DNA from: Cardiobacterium valvarum
GTDB lineage: Bacteria > Pseudomonadota > Gammaproteobacteria > Cardiobacteriales > Cardiobacteriaceae
DNA length: 64,000 nt
Direction of reading: 5' to 3'
Assembly (NCBI RefSeq): GCF_900460955.1
Contig: NZ_UFUW01000001.1
Span: forward strand, 62,001-126,000
Shown: in pieces, positions 1-9,192 of the stretch
How positions within the stretch are numbered: position 1 is the first letter of the stretch
Layout of the letters: each line of letters opens with the position of its first letter
The notes under the pieces: model-generated
Database searches by the model: none
Told to the model about the DNA's origin: nothing
The model's input: the letters and a program-made list of their open reading frames with translations, nothing else
Made by a program: the position numbers and the translations under genes

Positions 1-132
1 ACCCAAATAGATTTGAAAGAGGCAAAAGAGCGCCAATGCAGCAGCGATACCCGAACAAGCCAGTGCGGCAATACGAAAAGTGTTGCCGCTATTGCCTTCA
101 GCGGCAATTATTCTATTTCTTGAATTCAACAT
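1..132 (-). CDS. pilJ: PilJ, pilus methyl-accepting chemotaxis protein (N-terminal fragment)
   Basis: Only the first 44 codons are inside the window; the gene continues past base 1. The start ATG reads leftward from base 132, 13 bp after the pilI stop. The fragment has a short polar N-terminus and then a hydrophobic stretch from about residue 19 to the end, as expected for the first membrane helix of a chemoreceptor. The identification as PilJ rests on position: it is fourth after pilG, pilH and pilI, the usual order of the Chp/Pil chemosensory cluster controlling twitching motility. The sequence itself shows only a membrane-anchored N-terminus. Confidence 0.7.
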   Translation of the reverse strand, partial: MLNSRNRIIAAEGNSGNTFRIAALACSGIAAALALFCLFQIYLG

Positions 133-145
133 AAATCACCCGATA

Positions 146-676
146 TTATTGTACATTTTGAATGAATGAAGCGTCTGTCACCAGATTCTTCAAATCGATA
201 CGCAACCATTGACGTCCATCCATAGCGGCCTGTCCATCCAGCCAATTGCGCGTGGATTGATAAGAAGAGACTTCACAGGAACGAATACCCTGAATGGCAT
301 CCACTTTTAGAATATAGCCCTGCCCTTCATTATGCAGCACGATAAATCCGCTTCTACCTTTGGTATTTTTCACCGCAGGATCCACAAAGCGTTTGAACTC
401 CACCACGGAAAAAACTTCCCCACGAATACCGGCCAGTCCCAGCAACCAATTCGGTGTAAAAGGTAATGGCGTAATATCCTGAATAGTGGTGGATACTTCC
501 TGTACCATTTTCATATCCAGCAGATAATTCTTATCACCGGCGGTAAAGGCCAAATAGCTTTCGCCAATATCGTGATATTTATCGACGATCTGTTTGCGGG
601 CTTCGGCTTTTTCCACATAATCGCAGAGGATAGTGAATGGTGTGGTTTCCGTGCCTTTAACGTTTTCACTGCTCAT
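146..676 (-). CDS. pilI: PilI, CheW-like adaptor of the type IV pilus chemosensory system
   Basis: This 176-residue protein has one CheW-type domain from about residue 35 to 165, with the family pattern of a GIRGEVFSVVEF strand-turn and a C-terminal QWLRIDLKNLV strand. CheW-like proteins couple the chemoreceptor (PilJ) to the histidine kinase (ChpA/PilL). The start overlaps the end of pilH by 4 bp (ATGA), which implies translational coupling. The kinase gene is not in the window and may lie beyond pilJ. The family is secure; the PilI name comes from the pilG-pilH-pilI-pilJ order. Confidence 0.88.
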   Translation of the reverse strand: MSSENVKGTETTPFTILCDYVEKAEARKQIVDKYHDIGESYLAFTAGDKNYLLDMKMVQEVSTTIQDITPLPFTPNWLLGLAGIRGEVFSVVEFKRFVDPAVKNTKGRSGFIVLHNEGQGYILKVDAIQGIRSCEVSSYQSTRNWLDGQAAMDGRQWLRIDLKNLVTDASFIQNVQ

Positions 677-1032
677 ATCAATGACCGGATTTGTGCCAGC
701 AATGCTTCTTTTTCCGGCGGTTTAACAAAATATTCGCGCGCTCCGTTACGAAGCCCCCAGGCACGATCACTTTCCTGATCTTTGGTGGTCAGCATAATGA
801 CGGGGATTTCACGGGTTTCTGGATTGCGCATTAATTTGCGCGTTGCCTGGAATCCGCTCATACCGGGCATTACCACATCCATCAGAATCAATTCGGGGCG
901 TTTCTCTTCCGCCATCTTGATGCCTTTGTCAGCAGTATCGGCCCACAGCACGCTGTAACCTTCACTTTCCAACATGACCCGCACGACTTCTGCTTCGGTC
1001 GGCGAATCATCCACAATCAGGATCGTAGCCAT
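673..1032 (-). CDS. pilH: PilH, single-domain response regulator
   Basis: This is a 119-residue CheY-like receiver with no output domain. It has the acidic pair Asp8/Asp9, phospho-acceptor Asp52 (in LILMDVVMPG), Thr82 and the conserved Lys104 (YFVKP). In the Pil/Chp system PilH modulates the output on pilus retraction. It sits 12 bp after pilG and overlaps pilI by 4 bp, so the cluster reads as one operon. PilG and PilH are told apart here by order and by the short PilH N-terminus. Confidence 0.88.
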   Translation of the reverse strand: MATILIVDDSPTEAEVVRVMLESEGYSVLWADTADKGIKMAEEKRPELILMDVVMPGMSGFQATRKLMRNPETREIPVIMLTTKDQESDRAWGLRNGAREYFVKPPEKEALLAQIRSLI

Positions 1033-1044
1033 CGGGGAATTCCT

Positions 1045-1422
1045 TTATTTAACGTGCGTACGGATTGCGTTTAGCAATTCATCACGCGAAAAAGGCTTGG
1101 TCATAAAAAACTCCGAACCAGCAATGCGCCCGCGCGCTTTATCGAAGATACTGTCTTTACTGGAAAGCATCAGCACCGGCGTTTTTGCAAATGCGGCATT
1201 GCTTTTAATCACGGAACAGACCTGATAGCCGTCCAGACGCGGCATCATGATGTCGAGAAAAATCAGATCCGGCTTGAACGACATAACTTTGGACAAGGCG
1301 CTGAAACCGTCTTCGGCGGTAGCTACGGTGTAGCCTTCCCGGCTGAGAATGGCTTCGGCGGTTTTCCGGATCGTGCCACTATCGTCCACCACGAGCACTT
1401 TCACGGATTTATTATCAGACAC
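1045..1422 (-). CDS. pilG: PilG, single-domain response regulator
   Basis: This is a 125-residue CheY-like receiver with Asp13/Asp14, phospho-acceptor Asp57 (LIFLDIMMPR), the SSKD segment carrying the conserved Ser/Thr, and Lys109. PilG receives phosphate from the Chp histidine kinase and affects pilus extension and twitching. It is the first gene of the visible minus-strand operon pilG-pilH-pilI-pilJ. A 52-bp gap separates it from ruvX, which is also minus strand, so both could share a transcript. Confidence 0.88.
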   Translation of the reverse strand: MSDNKSVKVLVVDDSGTIRKTAEAILSREGYTVATAEDGFSALSKVMSFKPDLIFLDIMMPRLDGYQVCSVIKSNAAFAKTPVLMLSSKDSIFDKARGRIAGSEFFMTKPFSRDELLNAIRTHVK

Positions 1423-1474
1423 GCGAACTCCTTAATTTTCGCTAATACATCGGACATAGAATAACGGATTGTCA

Positions 1475-1912
1475 TTAAAATTGCGACGCTCCCATGCTAT
1501 TCCCCCGTTCCTCTGCGGCCAGCCAGTCTTCTGCAATAACCACGGCAGCCATGGCATCGACCTCTTTGGCGGCCGGCAGACGTGCCCGTGCTTCGTGCGA
1601 ACTCAGATATTCATCTGAAAAATACACCGGCAGGGCAAATGCCTCGCGGCATTTATCGGCCAGACGACGGATGGCGGGCGCCAGCGGATGCTCCTTACCA
1701 TCGTGCAATTGCGGCCAGCCGATGACGATGGCAGAGACCGACCATTCCGCAACCCACGCGGCAAACTGCGCGGCTTCCAGCGTCGCTGCAGGATGACGGA
1801 TAACTGCGAGTGGGCGCGCCGTCGCGGTCAAAGTTTGCCCGACAGCCACGCCGGTTTTACGCTGACCGACATCCAGCGCGAGAATCCATTTAGCAGCCAC
1901 ACCACCTCCCAT
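1475..1912 (-). CDS. ruvX: RuvX/YqgF family nuclease-like protein
   Basis: This YqgF-family protein has the RNase H-like motifs ALDVGQRKTGVAVG near the N-terminus, IVIGWPQLHDG in the middle, SDEYLSS and VDAMAA. These supply the acidic residues expected for Holliday junction resolvase activity or 16S rRNA 5-prime processing. The usual length is about 140 residues. The ATG at 1912 gives 145. A GTG at 1900 is preceded by GGAGG and starts just before the conserved AKWILALD segment, so it may be the true start; the open frame also extends up to 1936. It is divergent from trxB. Confidence 0.88.
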   Translation of the reverse strand: MGGGVAAKWILALDVGQRKTGVAVGQTLTATARPLAVIRHPAATLEAAQFAAWVAEWSVSAIVIGWPQLHDGKEHPLAPAIRRLADKCREAFALPVYFSDEYLSSHEARARLPAAKEVDAMAAVVIAEDWLAAEERGNSMGASQF

Positions 1913-1962
1913 AAAGCCTCGCGAGGCATGATGCACATTAACTTTGTGAAATGCAAGCGTAA

Positions 1963-2997
<1,035 letters not shown>

Positions 2998-3053
2998 TAA
3001 AATCAGCCACTGATACATTTGTTTCATTTCAGTCAAAAGCGAGGTAACACATC

Positions 3054-4784
3054 ATGGCAACCCAACCCATCATCGTCCCCGACCTTGGGGACTTCGCCAA
3101 CGTTGACATCATCGAAATCCTGGTTAAGGCCGGGGACAGCGTGAAAAAAGAAGACTCTCTTATCACCCTCGAAACCGACAAAGCCTCCATGGACGTGCCT
3201 GCCCCGGCAGACGGCGTCATTGCCACCCTGACCGTCAAAGTGGGCGACAAAGTCTCCGCCGGCGACACCATCGGTACTCTCGATATCGGCGGTGCTGCCG
3301 CCCCTGCCGCTGCCGCAGCACCTGCTGCCGACAAACCCGCCACAGCCCCGGCAGCTGCCGCCAGCGGCCCCGACGGCGCCGTGGATATGCTCGTCATCGG
3401 TGCCGGCCCGGCCGGTTACTCCGCCGCCTTCCGCGCCGCCGACCTCGGCATGAAAGTCACCCTCATCGAGCGCTATCAAACCCTGGGCGGTGTCTGCCTC
3501 AACGTCGGCTGTATCCCGTCCAAAGCACTGCTGCACGTCTGCGAAGTCGTCGAAGAAGCGCATAGCGTCGCCGGCAGCGGCATTACTTTCGACGCGCCGA
3601 AAATCAACGTCGAAAGCCTGCGCAAACACAAAGAAGGCGTCATCAGCAAGCTCACCGGCGGCCTCGCCGGCATGGCCAAAATGCGCAAAGTCAACGTCGT
3701 ACACGGCACCGCCAAATTTGCCGGCAGCCACGAAGTCACCGTCACCGACGACAAAGGCGCGACGCAAACCATCCCCTTCAAACAATGCATCATCGCCGCC
3801 GGTTCGCGCAGCGTCAAACTGCCCTTCATGCCGCAGGATGACCGCATCATCGACTCTACCGGCGCCCTTGCCCTGCAAGACGTGCCGAAGCGTCTGCTCA
3901 TCGTCGGCGGCGGCATCATCGGTCTGGAAATGGCGACCGTATACGCCACCCTCGGCACCCAAGTGGACATCGTTGAAATGGCCGACACCCTGATGGCAGG
4001 CGCCGACAAAGACCTCGTCAAAGTCTGGGAAAAACGCAATAACCACCGCTTCAACAACATCATGACCAGCACCAAGACCGTCGCGGCTACCGCCGAAAAA
4101 GACGGTATCCACGTCACCTTTGAAGGCACCCAGGCGCCGACCGAGCCGCAAGTGTACGACCGCGTCCTCGTCGCTGTCGGCCGCAGCCCGAACGGCCACC
4201 AGCTCAACCTGGACGCAGCCGGTGTGTACGTCAACGAACGCGGTTTCATCAAAGTGGACAAACAAATGCGCACCACCCAGCCGCATATCTTCGCTGTCGG
4301 CGACATCGTCGGCCAGCCGATGCTGGCACACAAAGGCGTGCATGAAGCCCATGTTGCCGCGCAAGTCGCCGCCGGCGATGCCAACAGCTTCTTCGATGCC
4401 CGCGTCATCCCCAGCGTGGCCTACACCTCGCCGGAAGTCGCCTGGGTTGGCGTGACCGAACTGCAAGCCGCCGCGCAGAATCTCGACGTGCGCAAAGCCG
4501 TCTTCCCCTGGGCTGCCTCCGGCCGCGCCCTGGCTAACGGCTGTGACTACGGCTTCACCAAGCTCATCATCGACAAAAACACCGACCGCGTTGTCGGCGG
4601 CGCCCTCGTTGGCCCAAGCGCAGGCGACATGATCTCCGAACTGGCACTTGCCATTGAAATGGATGCCACCGTTACCGACATCGCGCTGACCATCCACCCG
4701 CACCCGACCCTCGGCGAAAGCATCGGCATGGCTGCCGAAGTGGCCGAAGGCACCTGCACCGACCTGCCGCCGCAGAAAAAATAA
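3054..4784 (+). CDS. lpdA: Dihydrolipoyl dehydrogenase (E3) with fused N-terminal lipoyl domain
   Basis: This 576-residue protein has three parts. Residues 1-80 are a biotinyl-lipoyl domain with the modified lysine at about Lys43 (ETDKASM). Residues 80-107 form an Ala/Pro-rich flexible linker. The rest is a pyridine nucleotide-disulfide oxidoreductase with redox Cys148/Cys153 (GGVCLNVGCIPSK), an internal NAD motif (IVGGGIIGLEMA) and the C-terminal catalytic His in HPHPTLGE. It reoxidises the lipoyl groups of the pyruvate or 2-oxoglutarate dehydrogenase. Lipoyl-E3 fusions are known, for example in Neisseria. No E1 or E2 gene is adjacent; a terminator follows directly. Confidence 0.95.
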   Translation: MATQPIIVPDLGDFANVDIIEILVKAGDSVKKEDSLITLETDKASMDVPAPADGVIATLTVKVGDKVSAGDTIGTLDIGGAAAPAAAAAPAADKPATAPAAAASGPDGAVDMLVIGAGPAGYSAAFRAADLGMKVTLIERYQTLGGVCLNVGCIPSKALLHVCEVVEEAHSVAGSGITFDAPKINVESLRKHKEGVISKLTGGLAGMAKMRKVNVVHGTAKFAGSHEVTVTDDKGATQTIPFKQCIIAAGSRSVKLPFMPQDDRIIDSTGALALQDVPKRLLIVGGGIIGLEMATVYATLGTQVDIVEMADTLMAGADKDLVKVWEKRNNHRFNNIMTSTKTVAATAEKDGIHVTFEGTQAPTEPQVYDRVLVAVGRSPNGHQLNLDAAGVYVNERGFIKVDKQMRTTQPHIFAVGDIVGQPMLAHKGVHEAHVAAQVAAGDANSFFDARVIPSVAYTSPEVAWVGVTELQAAAQNLDVRKAVFPWAASGRALANGCDYGFTKLIIDKNTDRVVGGALVGPSAGDMISELALAIEMDATVTDIALTIHPHPTLGESIGMAAEVAEGTCTDLPPQKK

Positions 4785-4797
4785 CGCCGTGGCTAAC

Positions 4798-4824
4798 AAA
4801 AAGCCCCCGTCTGGGGGCTTTTTT
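4798..4824 (+). terminator. Rho-independent terminator after lpdA
   Basis: A stem of AAAAGCCCCC and GGGGGCTTTT with a short loop and a T run begins 14 bp after the lpdA stop codon. Confidence 0.9.
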
Positions 4825-4828
4825 GTGG

Positions 4829-5016
4829 CCAAGCGGCGTAAATATCGGGTCCACCAAGCGGGACAAACACTGGGCTTGCGGACGACCGCCAAGCGGGACA
4901 AACACTGGGCTCGTGGACGGCCGCCAAGCGGGACAAACACTGGGCTCGCGGATGGCCACCAAGCGGGAAAAACGCTGGGCTCGCGGACAGCCGCCAAGCG
5001 GAGTAATCCCGCGTTT
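4829..5016. repeat. Tandem array of CCAAGCGG repeats, 35-bp period
   Basis: CCAAGCG recurs at 4829, 4854, 4889, 4924, 4959 and 4994. The first step is 25 bp and the next four are exactly 35 bp. Three central units are nearly identical along their whole length (CCAAGCGGGACAAACACTGG, then GCTCGCGGA and GGCCG); the fourth has a few changes. There are no variable spacers, so this is not a CRISPR array. CAAGC and GCTTG inside a unit can form a small hairpin. The array ends at the 3-prime end of the response regulator gene. Confidence 0.9.
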
Positions 5017-5685
5017 TCACTCACCACGCTTGGCGACGCACCAGCCGACGCCGCGCACGTTTTTGATGCTGTCCGCACCGAGTTTTTTGCGCAGGCTGTG
5101 GATGAGGTAGTCGATGGCGTTGCTTTCCACTTCCTCGCCCCAGCCGTAGGTTTTGTCTTCGAGGTCGCTGCGCGAGAGGATATGGCCGGGGCGCTGCATC
5201 AGCGCGTGCAGGATGGTGTATTCGCGTGCAGTGAGGATGGTGGCGGTGCCGCTATCCAGACGGCGTGCTTCGCGGGTGGCGGGGTTCAGGCTGAGGATGC
5301 CGTTATCCAGCAGGCTGTCGGCGCTGCCGCTGCGGCGGCGCAGCACGGCGCGCATCCGCGCCAGTAACTCCGCCATGTCGAAGGGTTTGATGAGGTAGTC
5401 ATCCGCGCCGCCGTCGAGGCCGCGCAGGCGGCTGTCGAGGTCGTCACGGGCGGTGAGGATGAGGATGGGCGCGGCGCTGTCACGGCGGATGTCGGCAAGC
5501 ACGTCCAGCCCGTCTTTCTTCGGCAAACCGAGGTCGAGCAGGATGCAGTCGTAGGTCTCGCTGGCGGCGGCGCGGGTCGCCATCGCACCATCCCTGACCC
5601 AGTCCACGGCATAGGCGGCGTCTTTGAGGCCGGCGACGACGGCTTCGCCAATCATGCGGTCGTCTTCGGCAAGCAGGATACGCAT
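5017..5685 (-). CDS. OmpR-family response regulator (QseB/PmrA-like), orphan
   Basis: This 222-residue DNA-binding response regulator has a receiver at residues 1-115 with Asp8/Asp9, phospho-acceptor Asp51 (CILLDLGLPK) and the conserved Lys in YLIKPFD. A winged-helix output domain at about 125-220 ends in the recognition-helix and wing pattern IDYLIHSLRKKLG and VRGVGWCV. The start at 5685 puts the receiver at residue 1; the frame stays open to 5763 with no family likeness. No histidine kinase is adjacent: upstream is a SUKH protein and downstream is the repeat array. The closest look is to the QseB/PmrA branch, but the target genes are unknown. Confidence 0.9.
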   Translation of the reverse strand: MRILLAEDDRMIGEAVVAGLKDAAYAVDWVRDGAMATRAAASETYDCILLDLGLPKKDGLDVLADIRRDSAAPILILTARDDLDSRLRGLDGGADDYLIKPFDMAELLARMRAVLRRRSGSADSLLDNGILSLNPATREARRLDSGTATILTAREYTILHALMQRPGHILSRSDLEDKTYGWGEEVESNAIDYLIHSLRKKLGADSIKNVRGVGWCVAKRGE

Positions 5686-5699
5686 GGGTTCTCCTTGGT

Positions 5700-6212
5700 T
5701 TACAGGGTGCTTTGCCCTTTGCTGGCGACACACTGCCCGATCCAGTCGGCAAAGTGGCGCCACTCGGCTTCTTCGGCGTAGGTGGACGGATCGGCGGCGT
5801 CGTGGATGAAGATGTCGAAGTTTGGCACAGCACGGCTGGTGTCAAAGCCGAACCAGTCACCCATGGCCTGATGTTCCCCCACGACGATGAGGCGGCCGTT
5901 CTGCGGCGCGGGCGCATCGGGCGGCAATGCGGCGAGTTCTTCGGCGAGCAGTTCCTGATAGTAGGCGTTTTGTGCGCGCAGTTCTGCGGCGTCGTAGAAG
6001 ACGACTGGCCAGTCGTCGTCAAAGTATTCGCCGCTGCCGCAGGTGGCGATGAAGCGGTAATAGTCTTCCGGCAGGGCGTTTGCGGTGGCAGCGCGGATGT
6101 CGGTCAGTTCAGCGGCATCGGGGATGCGGGTGGTGAAGTGCCAGCGTTCGCCATGCCGGGCGGGGTCGTCGATGGCGGCGCGCAGGGTGCGCAGGGCGGT
6201 GACGAAATCCAT
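5700..6212 (-). CDS. SMI1/KNR4 (SUKH-fold) protein
   Basis: This 170-residue protein shows the SUKH signature LPEDYYRFIATCGSGEYF at about residues 44-61, followed by an acidic, aromatic-rich region (DDDWPVVFYD) and a later strand-rich part (RLIVVGEHQAMGDWFGFD). SUKH proteins often act as immunity proteins to contact-dependent or polymorphic toxins, but many orphans have no known role. The ATG at 6212 lies just before the dut stop, so it is probably co-transcribed with dut, and the response regulator follows 14 bp later. No toxin gene is visible. Confidence 0.75.
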   Translation of the reverse strand: MDFVTALRTLRAAIDDPARHGERWHFTTRIPDAAELTDIRAATANALPEDYYRFIATCGSGEYFDDDWPVVFYDAAELRAQNAYYQELLAEELAALPPDAPAPQNGRLIVVGEHQAMGDWFGFDTSRAVPNFDIFIHDAADPSTYAEEAEWRHFADWIGQCVASKGQSTL

Positions 6213-6213
6213 A

Positions 6214-6672
6214 TCAGTGGCTGCCGGTATGGCCAAAGCCGCCGGTGCCGCGCGCGCTGGCGGCAAAGTCGCTGACGGGGTTGAGCGCCGGGCGGACGAC
6301 CGGCTGGATGAGCATTTGCGCGATGCGCTCGCCGAGGGTGATGGTGTAGGCACTGCGGCTGCGGTTCCAGAGCGGGATTTTCAGCTCGCCCTGATAGTCG
6401 CTGTCGATGAGGCCGACGAGGTTGCCGAGGACGATGCCGTGTTTATGCCCCAATCCTGAGCGCGGCAGGATGAGGGCGCAGTAGCCGGGGTCGGCGATAT
6501 GAATGGCAAGCCCTGTGCCGATAAGCGCGCCCGCGCCTGCGTTCAGAGTGTAAGTATCGGCATCGAAAACGGCGCGCAGGTCCATCGCCGCGCTGCCGGC
6601 GGTGGCGTAGGCGGGCAGCGGGATGGTATCGCCGAGGCGGGGGTCGAGAATTTTCAGGTCGAGGCTGTGCAT
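6214..6672 (-). CDS. dut: dUTP diphosphatase
   Basis: This 152-residue trimeric dUTPase hydrolyses dUTP to dUMP and diphosphate, keeping uracil out of DNA. All five family motifs are present: [41 protein letters not shown] and the C-terminal arm [10 protein letters not shown]. Length matches the E. coli enzyme. The SUKH gene follows with effectively no gap. Confidence 0.97.
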   Translation of the reverse strand: MHSLDLKILDPRLGDTIPLPAYATAGSAAMDLRAVFDADTYTLNAGAGALIGTGLAIHIADPGYCALILPRSGLGHKHGIVLGNLVGLIDSDYQGELKIPLWNRSRSAYTITLGERIAQMLIQPVVRPALNPVSDFAASARGTGGFGHTGSH

Positions 6673-6797
6673 GGGGGTCCTTCGTTCTGTGGGGAGGGGC
6701 GGCTATCTTAGCGGTTCGCGGCTTGTTTTTGCGTGCGCTAATCCGTAATCTGCGGCGCGGCGGTTCTGCCGCTGTAATCCATTTTTTTAAGGAATTC

Positions 6798-7490
6798 ATG
6801 ATGAAACGTACTTTATGCACCACCCTGTTTTTGGCCGTCGCGCTATCCGCTTGCGACAGTAAAAGTGATGACGGCAAGGCACAAGCGGAAAACGCTGCTG
6901 CCTCCTCTGTCGCTTCTTCGCAAGAGAGTGCGCCAGCAGCCAGCAGTCAGAAGGCTGTGGATGTGTATCAACTGGATATTGCCGGTGTCCGCCTGGGTAT
7001 GAGCTGGGATGAAGCCACGGCGGCGGTGAAGGAGAAAATGCAGTTGACGGATAAGGACATCGAGCCCGAACCATACCCGGATAAAGATGAAAAAACGGGC
7101 GAAAAAATTCCTGCGTATTTCAGTGTCAAGCATGGTCACGGTGCAGGAAACAAAATGACAGTGCGTTTCCGGCCGGATTATCTGCATGGGCAGCCGGAAA
7201 AGCGGGTGGTCTCGTCAGTTGATTATCAAAAGGAAAGAGGTGCCAAAGAAGATGGCTCCGAGATGTTCAAAGCTGCCGAGGAGAAATATGGGGAACCGGT
7301 GAGAATGACCGGGAATGAAGGCAGCGGGACAGTTTTCTATATCTGGTGTGGCGATGATTGCGGTATTGACAGCGACCCGACGCTGTCACTCGTCAAATCA
7401 ACGTTTTTTATCAATTTGCGCCTGGATGATCCGCGCTATGAAAACGCCATCAAGGAGCAGGAACGCAAGGACAACCCGCCGAAGTTTTGA
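6798..7490 (+). CDS. Predicted lipoprotein, unknown function
   Basis: This is a 230-residue protein with a lipoprotein signal peptide: basic start, hydrophobic core and lipobox LSAC with Cys19. A low-complexity Ala/Ser stretch links it to a folded part beginning near YQLDIAGVRLGMSWDEA, a pattern seen in periplasmic proteins that sense or bind ligands, without a family I can name. Two ATGs (6798 and 6801) follow AAGGAATTC; the second has better spacing. It is monocistronic between the divergent dut operon and a terminator. Confidence 0.75.
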   Translation: MMKRTLCTTLFLAVALSACDSKSDDGKAQAENAAASSVASSQESAPAASSQKAVDVYQLDIAGVRLGMSWDEATAAVKEKMQLTDKDIEPEPYPDKDEKTGEKIPAYFSVKHGHGAGNKMTVRFRPDYLHGQPEKRVVSSVDYQKERGAKEDGSEMFKAAEEKYGEPVRMTGNEGSGTVFYIWCGDDCGIDSDPTLSLVKSTFFINLRLDDPRYENAIKEQERKDNPPKF

Positions 7491-7502
7491 GGGTTAGCGG
7501 GG

Positions 7503-7531
7503 AAACGGGGCGCTGCGGCGTCCCGTTTTTT
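7503..7531 (+). terminator. Probable terminator after the lipoprotein gene
   Basis: An imperfect stem (AAACGGG with CCCGTTT, extended by GCGC/GGCG) is followed by six T residues, 13 bp after the stop codon. Confidence 0.6.
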
Positions 7532-7644
7532 GTGCGCGAGGGCAAGGTGTGGCCGCTCAAGCGGGATAAAACCTGGGCTTGCCGCTATTTGCGCGGACGC
7601 GCGAAGTGGATGGCGGCAAGGGTAGCCGGGGGCATGGCGGCATG

Positions 7645-7667
7645 AAACCCGCCGCAGCGGGTTTTTT
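7645..7667 (+). terminator. Second terminator, end of the intergenic gap
   Basis: AAACCCGC, a CGCA loop and GCGGGTTTTTT lie just before the convergent rimO stop. A diverged CCAAGCGG-family repeat copy lies between this and the previous terminator (about 7555-7585). Confidence 0.7.
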
Positions 7668-7681
7668 ATGACCAAAAAAGC

Positions 7682-9013
7682 TTAATACACGCTGCCGAAA
7701 AGGTCGTGGTCGTCGCTGTCGTCGATGTTCACATGGACGATGTCGCCCGCTTTTATGCCGCTGACGCCGCTGATGTGTACCACGCCGTCGATTTCCGGCG
7801 CGTCGTAGGGCGTGCGGCCAATGGCGCTGTCGCTGTCCGCGTCCACACTGTCGATGATGACCGGCAGCACGTCGCCAACTTTATCCGCGAGCAAACGCGC
7901 GCTGATTTCCGCCTGTTTTTCCATGAAGCGTTGCCGGCGTTCTTGTTTGACGGCTTCCGGCACGGCGCCAGGCAGGGCGTTCGCCGGCGCACCGTCCACA
8001 GGTGAGTAGGCGAAGCAGCCGGCGCGGTTGATGTCGGCAGCTTCAATGAAATCAAGCAATTCTTCGAAATCCGCTTCGCTCTCTCCGGGGAAGCCGACGA
8101 TGAAGGTGCTGCGGATGGCGAGGTCGGGGCAAATCTCGCGCCAGCGGCGGATGCGTTCGAGGACGCGTTCGCTGTTGCCGGGGCGGCGCATCGCTTTGAG
8201 GATGGCGGGGCTGGCGTGCTGGAAGGGGATGTCGAGGTAGGGCAGGATGCGGCCATCGGCCATGAGCGGGATGAGCGCGTCCACGTCCGGGTAGGGATAG
8301 ACGTAGTGCAGGCGGACCCAGGCATCGAGCCGGCCCAGTTCCTGCGCCAGTTCGTAGAGGCGGGTCGGCAGCATCGCGCCATTCCAGTTGTCCATCTGGT
8401 GCCGGCTGTCCGCGCCGTAGGCGGCGGTGTCCTGGGCGACGATGAGCAGTTCTTTCACGCCGTTTTTCATGAGGTTCGTCGCTTCGCGCATGACTTGCCC
8501 GATAGGGCGGCTTTGCAGGCGGCCGCGCAGGTCGGGGATGATGCAGAAGGTGCATTTGTGGTCGCAGCCTTCGGCGATTTTCAGGTAGGCGTAGTGGCGC
8601 GGGGTGAGTTTGAGGCCGGAGGAGGGGATGAGGTCGAGGTGCGGGTTGTAGGGCGGCTTGGGCAGGTGTTCGTGCACCGCGCTCATCACCGATTCGTAGG
8701 CCTGCGGGCCGGTGATGGCGAGCACGGAGGGATGCACGGCACGGATTTTTTCCGGCTGCACGCCGAGGCAGCCGGTGACGATGACTTTGCCGTTTTCGCG
8801 GATGGCTTCGCCGATGGTCGCGAGCGATTCGGCCACGGCTTCGTTGATGAAGCCGCAGGTGTTAACGATGACGAGGTCGGCGTCGTCGTAGTTTTTGCTG
8901 ATGGCGTAGCCGTCGGCGCTGATTTGCGTGAGGATGCGTTCGGAATCGACCAGCGCTTTCGGGCAGCCGAGGCTGACGAAACCGATGGTGGGTTGGTGTG
9001 GGGCCTGGTTCAT
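7682..9013 (-). CDS. rimO: Ribosomal protein S12 methylthiotransferase RimO
   Basis: This 443-residue radical-SAM enzyme adds a methylthio group to an aspartate of ribosomal protein S12. The N-terminal UPF0004 domain has cluster cysteines Cys17, Cys53 and Cys82. The radical-SAM domain has Cys150, Cys154 and Cys157 (CDHKCTFC), and a C-terminal TRAM domain covers roughly the last 70 residues. The ATG at 9013 fits family length; the frame stays open to 9166 with unrelated residues. RimO is favoured over MiaB because of the [13 protein letters not shown]-terminus. Confidence 0.95.
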   Translation of the reverse strand: MNQAPHQPTIGFVSLGCPKALVDSERILTQISADGYAISKNYDDADLVIVNTCGFINEAVAESLATIGEAIRENGKVIVTGCLGVQPEKIRAVHPSVLAITGPQAYESVMSAVHEHLPKPPYNPHLDLIPSSGLKLTPRHYAYLKIAEGCDHKCTFCIIPDLRGRLQSRPIGQVMREATNLMKNGVKELLIVAQDTAAYGADSRHQMDNWNGAMLPTRLYELAQELGRLDAWVRLHYVYPYPDVDALIPLMADGRILPYLDIPFQHASPAILKAMRRPGNSERVLERIRRWREICPDLAIRSTFIVGFPGESEADFEELLDFIEAADINRAGCFAYSPVDGAPANALPGAVPEAVKQERRQRFMEKQAEISARLLADKVGDVLPVIIDSVDADSDSAIGRTPYDAPEIDGVVHISGVSGIKAGDIVHVNIDDSDDHDLFGSVY

Positions 9014-9192
9014 GATGATGGTGTCGTTGTAAAAAAAGGGCGGAGATTGTAGCGGTTTCGCCGCGAATCCCCTACAAAAGGAAAGCGCTCCCGGTAGCAA
9101 GCGGCTTGGCGACACGAATGTTTGCCCTGGCCATCCGCCAGGCGGGATAAAATCCGGCCTCACCACCGCCTAACCAAGCAAGTACACCGATT

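Noticed and set aside
4829-5016. CRISPR array
   Set aside because: The regular 35-bp step could suggest one, but the whole unit is conserved and there are no unique spacers; no cas genes are present.
4829-5016. DNA uptake signal sequence
   Set aside because: The CAAGCGG core resembles the ACAAGCGGT uptake core of some Pasteurellaceae, but copies here are longer, tandem and confined to gaps rather than spread through genes. Genome-wide counts would be needed to revive the idea.
3033-5078. Very long open frame antisense to lpdA (over 600 codons on the minus strand)
   Set aside because: It covers lpdA, its terminator and the repeat array, has Gly/Val/Asp-rich shadow composition and shows no family pattern. 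High-GC codon use in lpdA opens the opposite frame.
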